Part shown: positions 47,405 through 57,887 of the stretch, piece after piece
How the letters are laid out: the number at the start of each line of letters is the position of its first letter
How positions within the stretch are numbered: the first letter of the stretch is position 1
Origin: Chaenocephalus aceratus
Lineage: Eukaryota > Chordata > Actinopteri > Perciformes > Channichthyidae
Length of the DNA: 64,000 nucleotides
Reading direction: 5' to 3'
Assembly (NCBI GenBank): GCA_023974075.1
Contig: CM043808.1
Span: forward strand, 20,854,136-20,918,135
The notes under the pieces: generated by a model
Database searches by the model: none
What the model saw: the letters and a program-made list of their open reading frames with translations, nothing else
Told to the model about the DNA's origin: nothing
Position numbers and translations under genes: made by a program

Positions 47405-48530
47405 GTGGAACGTCACCTCTCTGGGGGGGAAGGAGCCGGAGCTTGTGCGAGAGGTGGAGCGTTACCAGTTGGATCTGGTTGGGCTCACCTCTACGCACAG
47501 CGTCGGCTCTGGAACCTTACTTCTGGATAGGGGTTGGACTCTATTCTTCTCCGGAGTTGCTCAAGGTGTGAGGCGCCGAGCGGGTGTGGGGATACTCACA
47601 AGTCCCCGGTTAGGTGCTTCGTTATTGGAGTTTACCCCAGTAGACGAGAGGGTCGCCTCCCTACGCCTGCGGGTTATGGGGGGGAAAACTCTGACTGTTG
47701 TGTGTGCTTATGCACCCAACAGCAGTTCAGAGTATACGGCCTTCTTGGAGACCCTGGAAAGAGTCCTGTATGGGGCTCTTTAATCGTTCTGGGAGACTTC
47801 AACGCACATGTGGGCAATGATGGAGACACTTGGAGGGGCGTGATTGGGAGGAACGGCCCCCCTGATCTGAACCGGAGTGGTGGTTTGTTACTGAACTTCT
47901 GTGCTAGTCATGGATTGGCCATAACAAACACCATGTTCGAACATAAGGATGCTCATAAGTGTACGTGGTACCAGAGCACCCTAGGCAGAAGGTCCATGAT
48001 CGATTTCGTTATCGTATCATCGGACCTGAGGCCGTACGTTTTGGACACTCGGGTAAAGAGAGGGGCGGAGTTGTCAACTGATCACCATCTGGTGGTGAGT
48101 TGGGTCGAGTGGCGGGGGAAGCCTCTGGATAGACCTGGTAAGCCCAAACGTGTAGTTCGGGTGAACTGGGAACGTCTGGAGGAGGCCCAAGTTCAGGAGG
48201 CCTTCAACTCACACCTCCGGCGGAGCTTTTCGGGCATTCCTGTGGAGGTTGGGGACATTGAACCAGAGTGGTCGGTGTTCAAAGCCTCTATTGCCGAAGC
48301 CGCGGCGGAGAGCTGTGGTCTCAAGGTCCTAGGTGCCTCAAGGGACGGTAACCCTCGAACCTCCTGGTGGACACCGGTGGTCAGGGAAGCCGTCCGACTG
48401 AAGAAGGAGGCCTTCAGGGATTTGTTATCCCGGGGGACTCCCGAGGCAGTTGCAAGGTACCGACAGGCCCGAAGGGCAGCAGCCTCATCCGTGGCCGAGG
48501 CAAAGCAGCAGGTGTGGGAAAAGTTCGGAG
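47405..48530 (+). pseudogene. LINE (RTE/Rex-like) endonuclease fragment embedded in the LTR element
   Basis: About 1.13 kb encodes part of an exonuclease-endonuclease-phosphatase (AP-type) domain and its C-terminal extension, not any LTR-element protein. Landmarks are [54 protein letters not shown] (catalytic D/N), RRSMIDFVIVSSDLRPYVL and ELSTDHHLVVSW (catalytic D-H). Linker text (NPRTSWWTPVVREAVRLKKE) follows. The N-terminal part of the endonuclease and all of the LINE reverse transcriptase are missing. A small deletion near 47775 shifts the frame (47445-47783 versus 47534-48547). It resembles the LINE endonuclease often mis-annotated in fish as 'craniofacial development protein 2-like'; RTE/Rex3 relationship is likely but not certain. 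Confidence 0.9.
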
Positions 48531-48534
48531 ACTA

Positions 48535-49540
48535 TGTGCAGGATTAAACAGCGTTTCTGGTGGCCAGCCATGAAGAAGGATGTGCAGGAGTACGTAGCAG
48601 CTTGTCTGGTGTGTGCTTGCAATAAAACTCGTCCCAGGTCAAGATGGGTTTGTTCCAACCGCTGCCGATTCCTCAACGTCCCTGGTCACACATATCTATG
48701 GACTTTGTGACAGGTCTCCCCTCGTCCAGAGGCAAAACTACGGTCCTGACAGTGGTGGACCGTTTCTCCAAGATGGTACATTTCATTCCTCTAACCAAGA
48801 TCCCCTCTGCCAAGGGTACCGCAGAGGTCATGATGACCCATATATTCAGGATCCACGGATTCCCAAATGACATTGTTTCCGACAGGGGTCCACAATTCAT
48901 TTCAGCCTTCTGGGAGGAGTTTTGCAGACTCATAGGCGCTACTGTCAGCTTGTCTGCAGGTTACCACCCTCAATCGAATGGACAGTCGGAGCGTCTGAAT
49001 CAGGAACTGGAGATACACTACGCTGTCTCGTTTTCCAAAACCATACCAACTGGAGCGACCACCTCACATGGGTTGAATTTGCTCACAATACCCTTCCCAC
49101 GGCGGCCACAGGTCTCTCTCCGTTCCATTGTGCCAATGGTTATCAACCTCCGATGTTCTCAACCAACGAAGGGGAAGTTACGGTACCATCGGCTCATGCC
49201 TTGATTAGACGCTGTCGCCGAGTTTGGGCTGGAGCTCGCCAATCTCTTCTCAGAGTTCGACTCTGATGAAGGCTGTAGCAGACGTCCACCCCTCTACAAA
49301 CCGGGTCAAAAGGTGTGGCTTTCCACCAAGGACTTACCACTTCAGGTGGCTTCCAAGAAGTTGGCTCCAAGGTTTGGGGCCTTTTCCGGTGTCTAAAGTC
49401 ATCAATCCTGTGTCTGTGCGCCTAAGACTTCCCAGATCCATGGGGGTACATCCTACATTCCACGTCAGCAAAATAAAACCAGTTTATGAGAGCACACTCA
49501 TTCCCGCCTCCAAGCCCCCTCCACCACCCCAGTTCTTTGA
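48535..49540 (+). pseudogene. pol: Ty3/gypsy integrase (zinc-binding, catalytic core, C-terminal), frameshifted
   Basis: The zinc-binding segment (CRIKQRFWWPAMKKD ... [11 protein letters not shown]) resumes gypsy homology at about 48537, but its upstream histidines are lost at the LINE junction. After an indel near 48640, the core carries a complete D,D-35-E triad: D in SMDFVTG (48701), D in VSDRGPQF (48881) and E in NGQSERLN (48989), with exactly 35 residues between the last two. A further indel near 49018 moves the core's end ([19 protein letters not shown]) to another frame. The C-terminal part ([33 protein letters not shown]) changes frame again near 49265 and 49370. This enzyme inserts element cDNA into host DNA; here it is broken. 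Confidence 0.9.
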
Positions 49541-49738
49541 ATGTGGCCTAACGTACAAGGTCCGCAAGTTGCTGGAGGTCCGCAATAGGGGTCGAGGCAA
49601 GCAATTCCTGGTGGATTGGGTGGGTTATGGTCTTGAGGAAAGGTGCTGGGTTCCTGCGAGATTCATTGTGGACAAAACCCTGATTCAGGATTTTTATGAT
49701 CGGTCTGGGCCGTCAGGAGTCGGCCATAGGGGGGGGGT
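49540..49738 (+). pseudogene. pol: Integrase C-terminal chromodomain
   Basis: YKVRKLLEVRNRGRGKQFL followed by VDWVGYGLEERCWVPARFI is a clear chromodomain, with the aromatic positions Y, W and W/F expected of a methyl-lysine cage and the C-terminal helix IVDKTLIQDFY. Chromodomains at the end of integrase define the chromovirus branch of Ty3/gypsy, to which the Tf1/sushi group belongs, and are thought to bias insertion toward particular chromatin. Confidence 0.93.
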
Positions 49739-49740
49739 AC
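49729..49740 (+). other. Polypurine tract
   Basis: AGGGGGGGGTAC lies directly before the 3' LTR, the position and composition expected for the plus-strand DNA primer. Confidence 0.8.
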
Positions 49741-50235
49741 TGTTGTGCACCGCCAAATGTGTTAGTCAGTCATGTTTCATGTTTATTTTGTATTGTTTTT
49801 CACTTCCTGTTTTGTTTTTGTCACGTCTCACTTCAGGTCCCTTGACTCCTTTTCCTTATGTGTTCTCCCGCCCTCATCAGCGTCAGCCCCGCCCCTGATT
49901 GTTTTCACCTGTGTCTTGTTGTTGAGTGTTTAAATTCCCCAGTGTTCAGTGTCAGTTCGTCTTGTCCTGTCCTCATGCCAGTACTCTGCTCGTCGTCGAT
50001 TGCTTCTTTGTTCAAACCTACGTTATGCTTCTGAAACTTATGGAAAGTTTAATTCCTCACGTTGTGAGCGATATTTTGTTGTATCTTTCTGGACCCTTTT
50101 TTGTCACCTCGTAAGAGTGCTTTTTTCTTTTGTATATATTTTTGTGGAAGAAATAAAGTATATTAATTATACTTTACCTCTGGCTCCCGGGTCGTGCATT
50201 TGAGTCCTTACCTTTGAGTATCCAAGTTCGTAATA
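49741..50235 (+). repeat. 3' LTR
   Basis: 495 bp, colinear with the 5' LTR. It lacks 3 bases in the CATGTTGTTTATT region and 8 bases around CCCCAGTCTCCCAG, and has 2 extra bases in the TATATTTTTG region. It ends TTCGTAATA and is followed by the ATTAT duplication at 50236-50240. Ends are TG...TA rather than the canonical TG...CA. Confidence 0.95.
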
Positions 50236-50824
50236 ATTATCTTTCGATCCCGTTTGAACTGTGCCACGAATTACACATATGATGTTTGTCAATTTCAAAG
50301 ATAATTTTGCAAGTCAAAAAAATTCAAATGTGTCGTAAAACTGTGAAGTAACACATGAACTACATCTCTGGTCTCGCACACGTCACTAACACCAACATGG
50401 CCGTTACGTTGGCACATTTCATCTCTTTCTTTTAGAATGAGGCGAAAAGTATTAAAAGAGGTGAAAATCACTACAAGTCTAGGCATGTTGAGAGCTGTAC
50501 ATGCGAAAAAGGGGAGTTAGTCGGTTCCGTAAGAGCCAGCATGCGGGACCGGCTTAATAACGTTAATGACATCACTTACGCGACTCAGGGATTTGTAGTC
50601 TTTCTAGTTACGTATTTTTCATAGTCTTATATTTCAACAGTTTTACGACAAACAGTGACTTTTTTGACATGGAAATTTTTTTTTAAGATGTGTAATTCAT
50701 GGCACAATTCAAACGGGATCGAAAGATAATCTTTCTCTCCCCATTGACTTCAATACATAATTTTTCCGAAATAAGGTCCCATGGGGCGGAAGTAGAAGGG
50801 CAGGACTTTGCCTCTCTATACACA

Positions 50825-53110
50825 CTTTTACTTAATTGCACCTGAATGCACCTTAACTGAAGTCAATGGCACTTCTGTCACTGGCTACTGAGAGCTAACG
50901 TAAACTCTCCTGCAGATTAAAACATGGATTTGCATCTATAGCGTTGCATAAGCATGAAAAATATAGTTTGCACTTCATATTGTATAAATAACAACTCAAT
51001 GATGTAACTGCAGACTATGAGTTTACATTGGGTACACATCTAGATTGTAGAAATATAATAAATACTTGTTTTACGATGATTTGAAAAGGATCCAACACAA
51101 ACACGTGTAGAACTGCTGAAGAATCGCTGGAAATAGGAACCGGAAGTCTCACACCGCGGTATTCTTGTTTGAGGGCGTGACATGACCGTGGCGTTGACAA
51201 AAGCATTTGTATGAAGTTTTCCAAAACGTATGAGGAAGTTCAGAAAATGTGATATTAATTTACAAATTAATGAGTTCTTAAAACATGTTCTCATTGTTGC
51301 TTAAGTGTTACTTATTTAAACCCTACAGTGCAGTGGCGAGTGACTTTTATATCTAGGCCCTCTGACCCCCACCCCTTCCCTAAAAAAAAGAGGGAAGGGA
51401 AACAAATTTGATTATTAATTCAGAGCCGTCTTTGAATTAATAAAAAGCAGTTTAAATGGCAATTTTTTGTACATTTATATACAACAATAACAATATTGTG
51501 CATTGAGAGATATTGTTGTGGAGAGCCATTTATATACATCGCAAAATACATTTGTGAATCCTTCTGTGAGCATTTATTAATATTGAGACTGATCTGACTC
51601 CATACGGATGTTAAGTTCACCTAGGAATGGTATCATTGACTTAAATGTTCAAATAAATGTTGCTCTTCTGTCTATATTGGTCATATGATGCCCCTTGACT
51701 GAAATGTTTCCTGTTCAATATCCCCACTGATTTCCTTAACATTCTGGGATGAAAGTCCACATCACAATTGACTCTAAACTGTAATTTCCCTTTCATCACT
51801 CACCTCAGCAATGGACCTCTCTCCACTGTCCCTGTGTTCTGCCTCTGACTCACTCTCAAGCGCCTAGATGTCAAGAGAGGTGGTGAAGTGATCATTATTT
51901 ATTGAGCAGTATACTCTTTCACATTGAATCATAACAAGTCATACTGAATGTAAATACAACTGACTCTAAAGTAAGTCCCAGTCTGTGACATTGGACATTT
52001 TGAAGACTCAAAGTCCCAAGCATTAGGTAGAATATTAGCTAGTTTATGTAGCCTAATGTGCACAGAAAATAAACAGTTAACTGAATACTGGGATGGAAAT
52101 GGCCTATAAGCACTCAGTAAAACATAAACACACACAAAAAGCTTCTGAATGATAAGAGGTATAATTAAAACATAATGCACATTACCATTTTGAGAGAGAG
52201 TACCGAAGTTAAAGAACTCAGAAAATAATCTCTTATCGAACTGAGGCTCCAGTCCAGTAAAAAACACTGACTGCATCTCTACATGGACATCAGTAAGCCG
52301 TTTATGAGTATTATCCCGGTTATGATCATATTGGGAATATGGTGTTTACATGAGCACAGAGAGATCGGGTTATTCATGTTCCCTGTTTACATGATAAATA
52401 CTAGTAACCTGGCATTTCGATGCCTTTTCTCATCTAAACTATTCAGTATTTGTATCTCTCTATCATGACATAAAGACGAAACTCCTCTCCAGAAGTGAGA
52501 TGTTTTTGCCGCCGCCATCACTGTTAACTGATTAACTGCTACCAGCTGAAGACTTACTTTCCTCTTCTTTGAATTTTTTTTGTTATGTCCTTCTTGTCTG
52601 GGGGAGAAAACATATCAAACCAAGAGATCGTCAGCTTTGATTTTCGCTGTATTAACCATTTCCTGAACAATTGGTGTGTGTGCCTTACCTCCAGCATCGC
52701 TTCATACAACAGGTCTGAGCTGTCCAACTATGACAACACTCTTTGAACATACGCGCGCTATGTGAGAATCTGCCTTGGTACAAAGTAGCAGTGAAAACAT
52801 GGTACGGAGTTTCATTGATTTGGGCATTCTCTCAATAAGCAAGTGGAATGGATTTGATAGTGAAGCTCTGACACAGCGCTCTCCAAAGTGCGGCGAGTGG
52901 ATAGACCGATTCACGGACTTTCCACATGGTAAAAGTGGGGGGGGTCTACACGTCTAAACTAATCATTTGAAAAAGTGGCTGCGACGCCCATGAAAGCACG
53001 GTTAATGTATTATATTATTGAGGGAGAATTGTCCGGGGCTACAGAAAAAACATCCGGGGCTTTACGACGCGCCTGCGTCCTATTATGGCACTCTCCTCTC
53101 ACACTGGATC
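50825..53110. other. Noncoding region, no gene recognised
   Basis: AT-rich sequence with short frames lacking domain resemblance. The segment around 51331-51370 (CAGTGGCGAGTGAC...) and 53030-53060 (two TCCGGGGCT motifs) hints at a degraded transposon, but matching ends were not found. Confidence 0.45.
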
Positions 53111-53201
53111 TGTACTGGCCAGGCCCGGTTCCAGAACAAAATGACTCGGGATGCATCTGAGATTAGAGAGGGTGCAGTGGTAATGTGCTATTTTTATAAG
53201 T

Positions 53202-53438
53202 GGGGAGTGGACCTAACACCTTCTAGGGGGGTCCTCACCTCCTCTAGGGGGGTCCGGGGGCATGCTACCCCGGGAAGAAAATATTTTTTTTAAATATTGA
53301 AGTTAAAAGCATCAATCTGGTGCACTTTGAGAGCAAAATGAAGAGATCTATGGATACATCTCAACACCTATATGAAACAGAACTGTAAACAGATTGACTT
53401 TTTCTTTATGGATATTTTACAAATCAGTCCCCTTTTAA
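53202..53438 (+). repeat. Shared repeat block, copy B
   Basis: Matches 27686-27909 in the same orientation, including GGGGGCATGCTACCCCGGGA, GCATCAATCTGGTGCACTTT and GATCTATGGATA. Copy B contains an extra CCTCTAGGGGGGTCC unit. It lies just inside the left end of the hAT element. Confidence 0.85.
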
Positions 53439-53446
53439 GACCGAAA

Positions 53447-53922
53447 TGTCTACATACATAGCAGAAGAGAAGATGGCATCTTTTTTACAGAATATTCCAG
53501 CCAATCTCTGTTTTGAAACCAAGAGCTGCAAAATGAGCGCCTTACCCCACTGAACAGGCGAGTTGGGTACTTTTTTAAATATACCTGGGCATGGCTCTGT
53601 TTTGCCGAGGTCCTCTGGCACTTGCGGGCCACCGAGGGGTAGGTGTTTGGGGCAACGAAGACGGCTGCGGCTGCTCTGCCTCCGTGGGCGAGGCGGGCAA
53701 AGCCGGCGAGTCGGGCGGGAGGACGTTAGTATCCACGACAGTGGCCGCGGGTAACTTAATGTCCCCATGATCTGAACTGTTATTACCTGCAGTAGATGCA
53801 GTGTTACTGCTGGCGATAAGGGCTGGTTGTTTTAACCATTTTCTGATGTCCATCACTGACTGCTGTGTAAGCACCTTGCAGATGACGAACGTGCAGCAGC
53901 ACAGGTCACGCGCACCTGACAT
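53447..53922 (-). pseudogene. hAT transposase N-terminal relic with TTF-type zinc finger
   Basis: Reading on the minus strand from the ATG at 53922, the first frame (to 53575) contains MDIRKWLKQPAL followed by a Ser/Pro/Ala-rich linker. In a second frame (53632-53450) the text KKYPTRLFSGVRRSFCSSWF then RDWLEYSVKKDA matches the TTF-type zinc finger found at the N-terminus of ZMYM1-like hAT transposases in animals. An indel in the 53575-53632 overlap breaks the frame. The RNase H-like catalytic domain and dimerisation domain are absent. Confidence 0.7.
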
Positions 53923-53975
53923 AATAACGTTACTTACCCTTTAAATTGATCAAATACATGCAGCAGACAATATTA

Positions 53976-54171
53976 TTTAACCACATTACATTACATGTCA
54001 CTTGTATCCAAAGCGACTTACATACTCAATACTGTAGGCAATCCCCACAGGAGCAATTTGGGGTGAAGAGTCTCAGGGACACAACGACATGCTGACTGCA
54101 GTGGGGTTTGAACCTGTGACCCCCTGATCCGAACACCTACGCACTACCCACTGCACCACACGCCTCCCATT
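53976..54171 (-). repeat. Common fish interspersed repeat with box B-like motif
   Basis: It starts ATTACATTACATGTCACTTG, continues ATCCAAAGCGACTTACA, and ends near a GGGTTTGAACCTGTGACC stretch resembling a tRNA box B, then CTACCCACTGCACCACACGC. This assemblage is widespread in fish genomes. Its position inside the hAT element may mean that it is part of that element or a later insertion. Confidence 0.5.
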
Positions 54172-54205
54172 ACACCACAATTACAATATATTTTATTTCA
54201 ACTAT

Positions 54206-54438
54206 ATTCTTCTTCTTCTTCTTCTTCTTCTTCTTCTTCTTCTTTCTTTTTTCTTCTCTTCTTTTCTTCTTCTTCTCTTCTTCTTCTTCTCTTCTTTTCT
54301 TCTCTTCTTCTTCTTCTCTTCTTCTTTCTTCTTCTTCTTCTTCTTCTTCTTCTTCTTCTTCTTTCTTTCTTTCTTCTTCTTCTTCTTCTTCTTCTTCTGC
54401 TTCTTCTTCTTCTTCTTCTTCTTCTTCTTCTTTCTTCT
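54206..54438. repeat. (CTT)n homopyrimidine microsatellite, ~230 bp
   Basis: CTT units with scattered TCTT/TTTCTT variants; only one G (near 54398) interrupts a plus strand made of C and T. It has mirror-repeat character and is triplex-prone. Confidence 0.95.
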
Positions 54439-54439
54439 G

Positions 54440-54440
<1 letters not shown>

Positions 54441-54473
<33 letters not shown>

Positions 54474-54497
54474 TATTACTATTATTATTATTGTTGT
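54441..54497. repeat. (ATT)n microsatellite
   Basis: ATT trinucleotides directly abutting the CTT array, with one or two interruptions. Confidence 0.93.
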
Positions 54498-54930
54498 TAG
54501 TATATATGTAATATTAATTTTTTTTTCTTTTCACTTTCCATTTTTCAAATGAGGTGCATAACGACTCACTGAGGGTGCAATGCACCCTTATGCACCCCGT
54601 AGAACCGGGCCTGGTACCGGCACAGCTTCATTTATAGTCAGGTTAGCCCATGGTTAATTAAGGCATGGAGCATTTGCACACATACTAACACAATGTACAC
54701 ACGCTGCAAGCAGCCAAATTAAAGTCCTTGTTTTTGGGTGTATAAAGAGAGATTATTCCACTGTCTTTTAGGAACTGCCCAGTGAGTAAGTGTCTGTTGG
54801 CTGATGCATGCCCTGTGTGTGTATATGAGGGAGTGTGTGTGTTGTGTGTTTACATGCATAGGGAGGTGTTTGGGTTTTTTGGGCTCGTACTCATGGTCCT
54901 CACCAATGTTTAAATATTTCACCTAATGAT

Positions 54931-54941
54931 GATGTGTGTGT

Positions 54942-54980
<39 letters not shown>

Positions 54981-55010
54981 TGCGCGCGCGCGCGCACGTG
55001 CTTGCGTGCG
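54931..55010. repeat. Compound (GT)n(GC)n alternating purine-pyrimidine array
   Basis: GT dinucleotides run into GCGCGCGCGCGCGCACGTG and TGCGTGCG. The alternating GC segment is a strong Z-DNA-forming sequence. Confidence 0.93.
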
Positions 55011-56398
55011 TAAGCGAAGAGTGGGATATTTTTATCTATAACAATTATGCCACAAATAGTCACATGCTCTGCTATTCTTGTCCTCTCAAGGCTCCTCTGG
55101 CGTTCTGGTGGACATACTCCTGCATACAAGGGGTTAGGGAGAGATTTGGACTTGGGTGTTTTTTTTTTGTGCATATGACTTTGGATATGGATATGGATCA
55201 AAAGTCATAATTATGTGTCCCCTTGTATTTGCACATCTTTTTTAGGGGACTAAAGGAGCGTTTGTCTCCAAAATTAGAATTTCCACATCTAAAACATGCG
55301 TCTCCTTCCTCTAACAAAATGGAATTGAAACACACTGTTGCATGAGTGAATTTATTGGCAGTTCTGAGCTTTTTACTTAATTGAATTTTAGAGATGGTAA
55401 TCATTTGTGTGGTTGCATGCCAACACACAGCAACAAAAGAAATACATTTTCCAAAGTGATTATTGTCATAATAAGGCCTCCAAGTGGAATGCCAAGAGTA
55501 GACCGCTGGGCTGGATTGTTTGCTTGCTTCTCCCTCTGCAGTCGTGAAAATCAAGGGAAATAATCAGCAGATAACCTAGCACTCCACACATTCTTTATTC
55601 TTTGTTCACTTTTATGTCTCTGTTGGGTGGTGAGGGATTTTAATGCTCTATTATGAGCCTGTACATTTGGCTCCTCTGGACGGGCAGTAAAATTATCTCC
55701 TTTTCTCTCCAGAAACATTATACTTCCTCCAGAGGGGCCATGAAGGAAAGGTGCACGTTCTCAGCCAAATACGGCACACCCTGAGGTAAATGGAGCGGGG
55801 GGAGACGATTGGCCCAGAACACCTGAACCAAGCCGGCACACGACAGGATGAGGGTGTCACATCCTCCTGCTAAACGCTTGCTTCCTGCTGTTTTGCTCTT
55901 CTCCTTTTTTCTTTTTCTCATCCCACTCTTCAAGCAGGAAGTCATTGGAATGGAAAAAAATAGTTAAATGAAGATGGGGAGGGGGTTTCTGTGTTGTTCC
56001 AAACAAGAAGAGCTCCGCCAGACTGCAACAGCTAACATTCCTATAGATAGATACATTAGGCAGAAGAGGAGGAATGGGGTGAGAGATGAGATGGAGGAAG
56101 GGAGGAAGAGGGGAGATGAGGGGATGAGGGGAGATGAGGGGAGATGAGGGCATGAGGGAGGCCTCCTCTAGGGTCGTGCTCAGAGGGCGTCGGCAGCACG
56201 AGAGGCAGGATGTTATGGTTTATTCAGCCCAGGAGTGGGGGCGACGTGGACAAGGTGCCTTGCCCTCAGCACCAGCCTCTGCGTGATTTATAGCAGCGCT
56301 GGCAGACGCTCCCGTCCACGGGGAAGTCTTTGAAAAATGCCGAGGGTGATTTGCATGAATGTAGGCCTGTGCATTTACACCATACATAGGCCTCACTT

Positions 56399-56421
56399 GT
56401 GGTGTGTGTTGTGTGTGTGTG

Positions 56422-56520
<99 letters not shown>

Positions 56521-56525
56521 TGTGT
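56399..56525. repeat. (GT)n microsatellite, ~125 bp
   Basis: Long GT array with a TTG and a GCG interruption near the start and a TAT near the end. Confidence 0.95.
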
Positions 56526-57203
56526 ACATGAACACTGTATAGGTTGTTGGTTGTTAACCTGTGGTTGGAGCATGTTCATGCATGGCCCATAGGATAGATG
56601 GGCAAGCCACTCTGATTAATTACCAGTGACACACATACATTACACTATATAGAAATACCAGCATCCTGAAGGCAATGTGATCAAAATAGTATGGTAGGTG
56701 ACACTTTTTCAGGTCATTGGTTTAAAGCTTTGGTATAGGTAATATTGGTAAAACCAATGATTTTTTGTTGAATTATCTAACTGTAAAACCAGCCTAATGT
56801 GTGCTTAAGCTAGCAAGAAAGTTGGCATGTTGTTTACGGTAGAGGGAAACATTGGTGATTTTCATCGTATAATTTCAATGTGGGTGATGTGTGCAAAAGA
56901 TCAATGTTACCGGCTCAGGAAACTCCTCGCACACTGAGCGGTGGGTGTCTGAGTGAACGCGTCACTTCACATCATCGGGCAGGTGAGCGGGAGCTCCTGG
57001 CACTGGTTCAACGAAGGGAAGTTGAACAGCATTCATTTGCACACTACCACAAAGCAAAAATACAAAGCCGGATAAAAAGTAACTTTTCCCTTTGCAAACA
57101 TAGAAACCAGTTGATTCGTCAAAATTCCTGTATAATGTTTCACAGCGTAGATCAGAAAAATATATAATATTTCCCTCTAAAATTAGGTGTCGTATGAGTA
57201 GTA

Positions 57204-57290
57204 GTATAAGATAAGATAAGACTTTTCATCCCGAAGGAAATTGTTGTGCCAGAGTAACAAAATACAATAAACACAATAAAAAGGAAACAC
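57204..57290. repeat. Fragment of a fish interspersed repeat
   Basis: TAAGATAAGATAAGACTTTTC followed by CCCGAAGGAAATTGTTGTGCC matches the type of sequence (AAGATAAGACTTTATTGATCC-like) found at retroelement 3' ends in many fish. It is short and family not assigned. Confidence 0.5.
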
Positions 57291-57299
57291 TCGAACAAA

Positions 57300-57885
57300 G
57301 GACAGTAATTACTTTTTTAACCATTTGAAAAACATTGATTAATTTCCAGTCTGACAGAGCCAGAGATTTCAATGATAATCAATAACTAGCCATACAAAAA
57401 CAATCCTCAAATCCCTGTGTGTGTTTGTCTGCATCTGTGTGTCTTTACAGGCCAATTATAACAGGGCGCCCTCCTTATGACCTCCCCTGAGGCAGCCGAA
57501 TCTCCTCTGGAGTGAAAGGTCAGTGAGAGGTCAAGAGAGGTCGCCAGCGAAAGGCCGCTCTAGTGTGGAGAGCTTTCTGGGTGCCATGCGAAACATCCAC
57601 AGTGGGGGTCAAAGGTTACCCAGATACATAAACCAGACAAAAAGGTGCCAACAGGTACAAGATGTGTGAATGTCCACTAGTGTAACAGGAGAGCCGACTG
57701 TTGCAGAGAGCTAAAACTTATAACTGGAGACTAATGTGTGGTGAGAGAGGCACTTTAAAGCTACTTAAGCCTTGTACATGTCACTTCATAGCCTATAGAC
57801 GCCTCTCTTTTATAGTATTTGGGGAAGTGCAGAAAGGCTGAAGCACAGGTAACAGATCACTCACTAACCACACACACAATCCTTG
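57300..57885. other. Noncoding region, no gene recognised
   Basis: Unique sequence, no domain-bearing frame. Confidence 0.5.
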
Positions 57886-57887
57886 TG

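Larger units (their letters stand above)
44990..50821. mobile_element. Foldback/MITE-like element split by the LTR retrotransposon
   Basis: The left arm (about 44990-45085, continuing at 50241-50275) and the right arm (about 50690-50821) are reverse complements. Shared landmarks include CCATGGGACCTTATTTCGGA, TTGAAGTCAATGG, TATCTTTCGATCCCGTTTGA and GAATTACACAT. Joined across the retrotransposon the element is ~680 bp with ~130 bp well-matched arms. No coding sequence of its own is present. Because the right arm preserves the uninterrupted text AGAAAGATTATCTTTCG in complement, the insertion point of the LTR element can be fixed exactly. Confidence 0.85.
53112..54621 (-). mobile_element. hAT-family DNA transposon, internally deleted, with 8 bp target duplication
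   Basis: The element at 53120-54613 has inverted ends CAGGCCCGGTTC / GAACCGGGCCTG. The flanking octamers GTACTGGC (53112-53119) and GTACCGGC (54614-54621) agree at seven of eight positions, matching the 8 bp duplication made by hAT transposases. On the minus strand it carries a transposase N-terminal relic (53447-53922). Also inside are the repeat block shared with 27686-27909, a tRNA-like/interspersed fragment (53976-54171) and long CTT and ATT microsatellites. Only the first part of the transposase remains, so the copy is non-autonomous. Confidence 0.85.
54625..57200. other. Noncoding region, no gene recognised
   Basis: Unique sequence with GA-rich patches (56060-56155) and two GT arrays listed separately. 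No exon or RNA gene was recognised. Confidence 0.5.

Noticed and set aside
47445..48547. A host 'craniofacial development protein 2-like' gene
   Set aside because: The endonuclease domain is a LINE fragment enclosed within the LTR element, frameshifted, with no introns or promoter of its own.
51331..53060. Degraded transposon hinted by CAGTGGCG at 51332 and TCCGGGGCT motifs near 53035
   Set aside because: No matching inverted end or target duplication could be found, so boundaries and identity are unsupported.
54095..54140. tRNA gene suggested by GGGTTTGAACC box B-like text
   Set aside because: No box A at the right distance and no cloverleaf arms; it belongs to an interspersed repeat.
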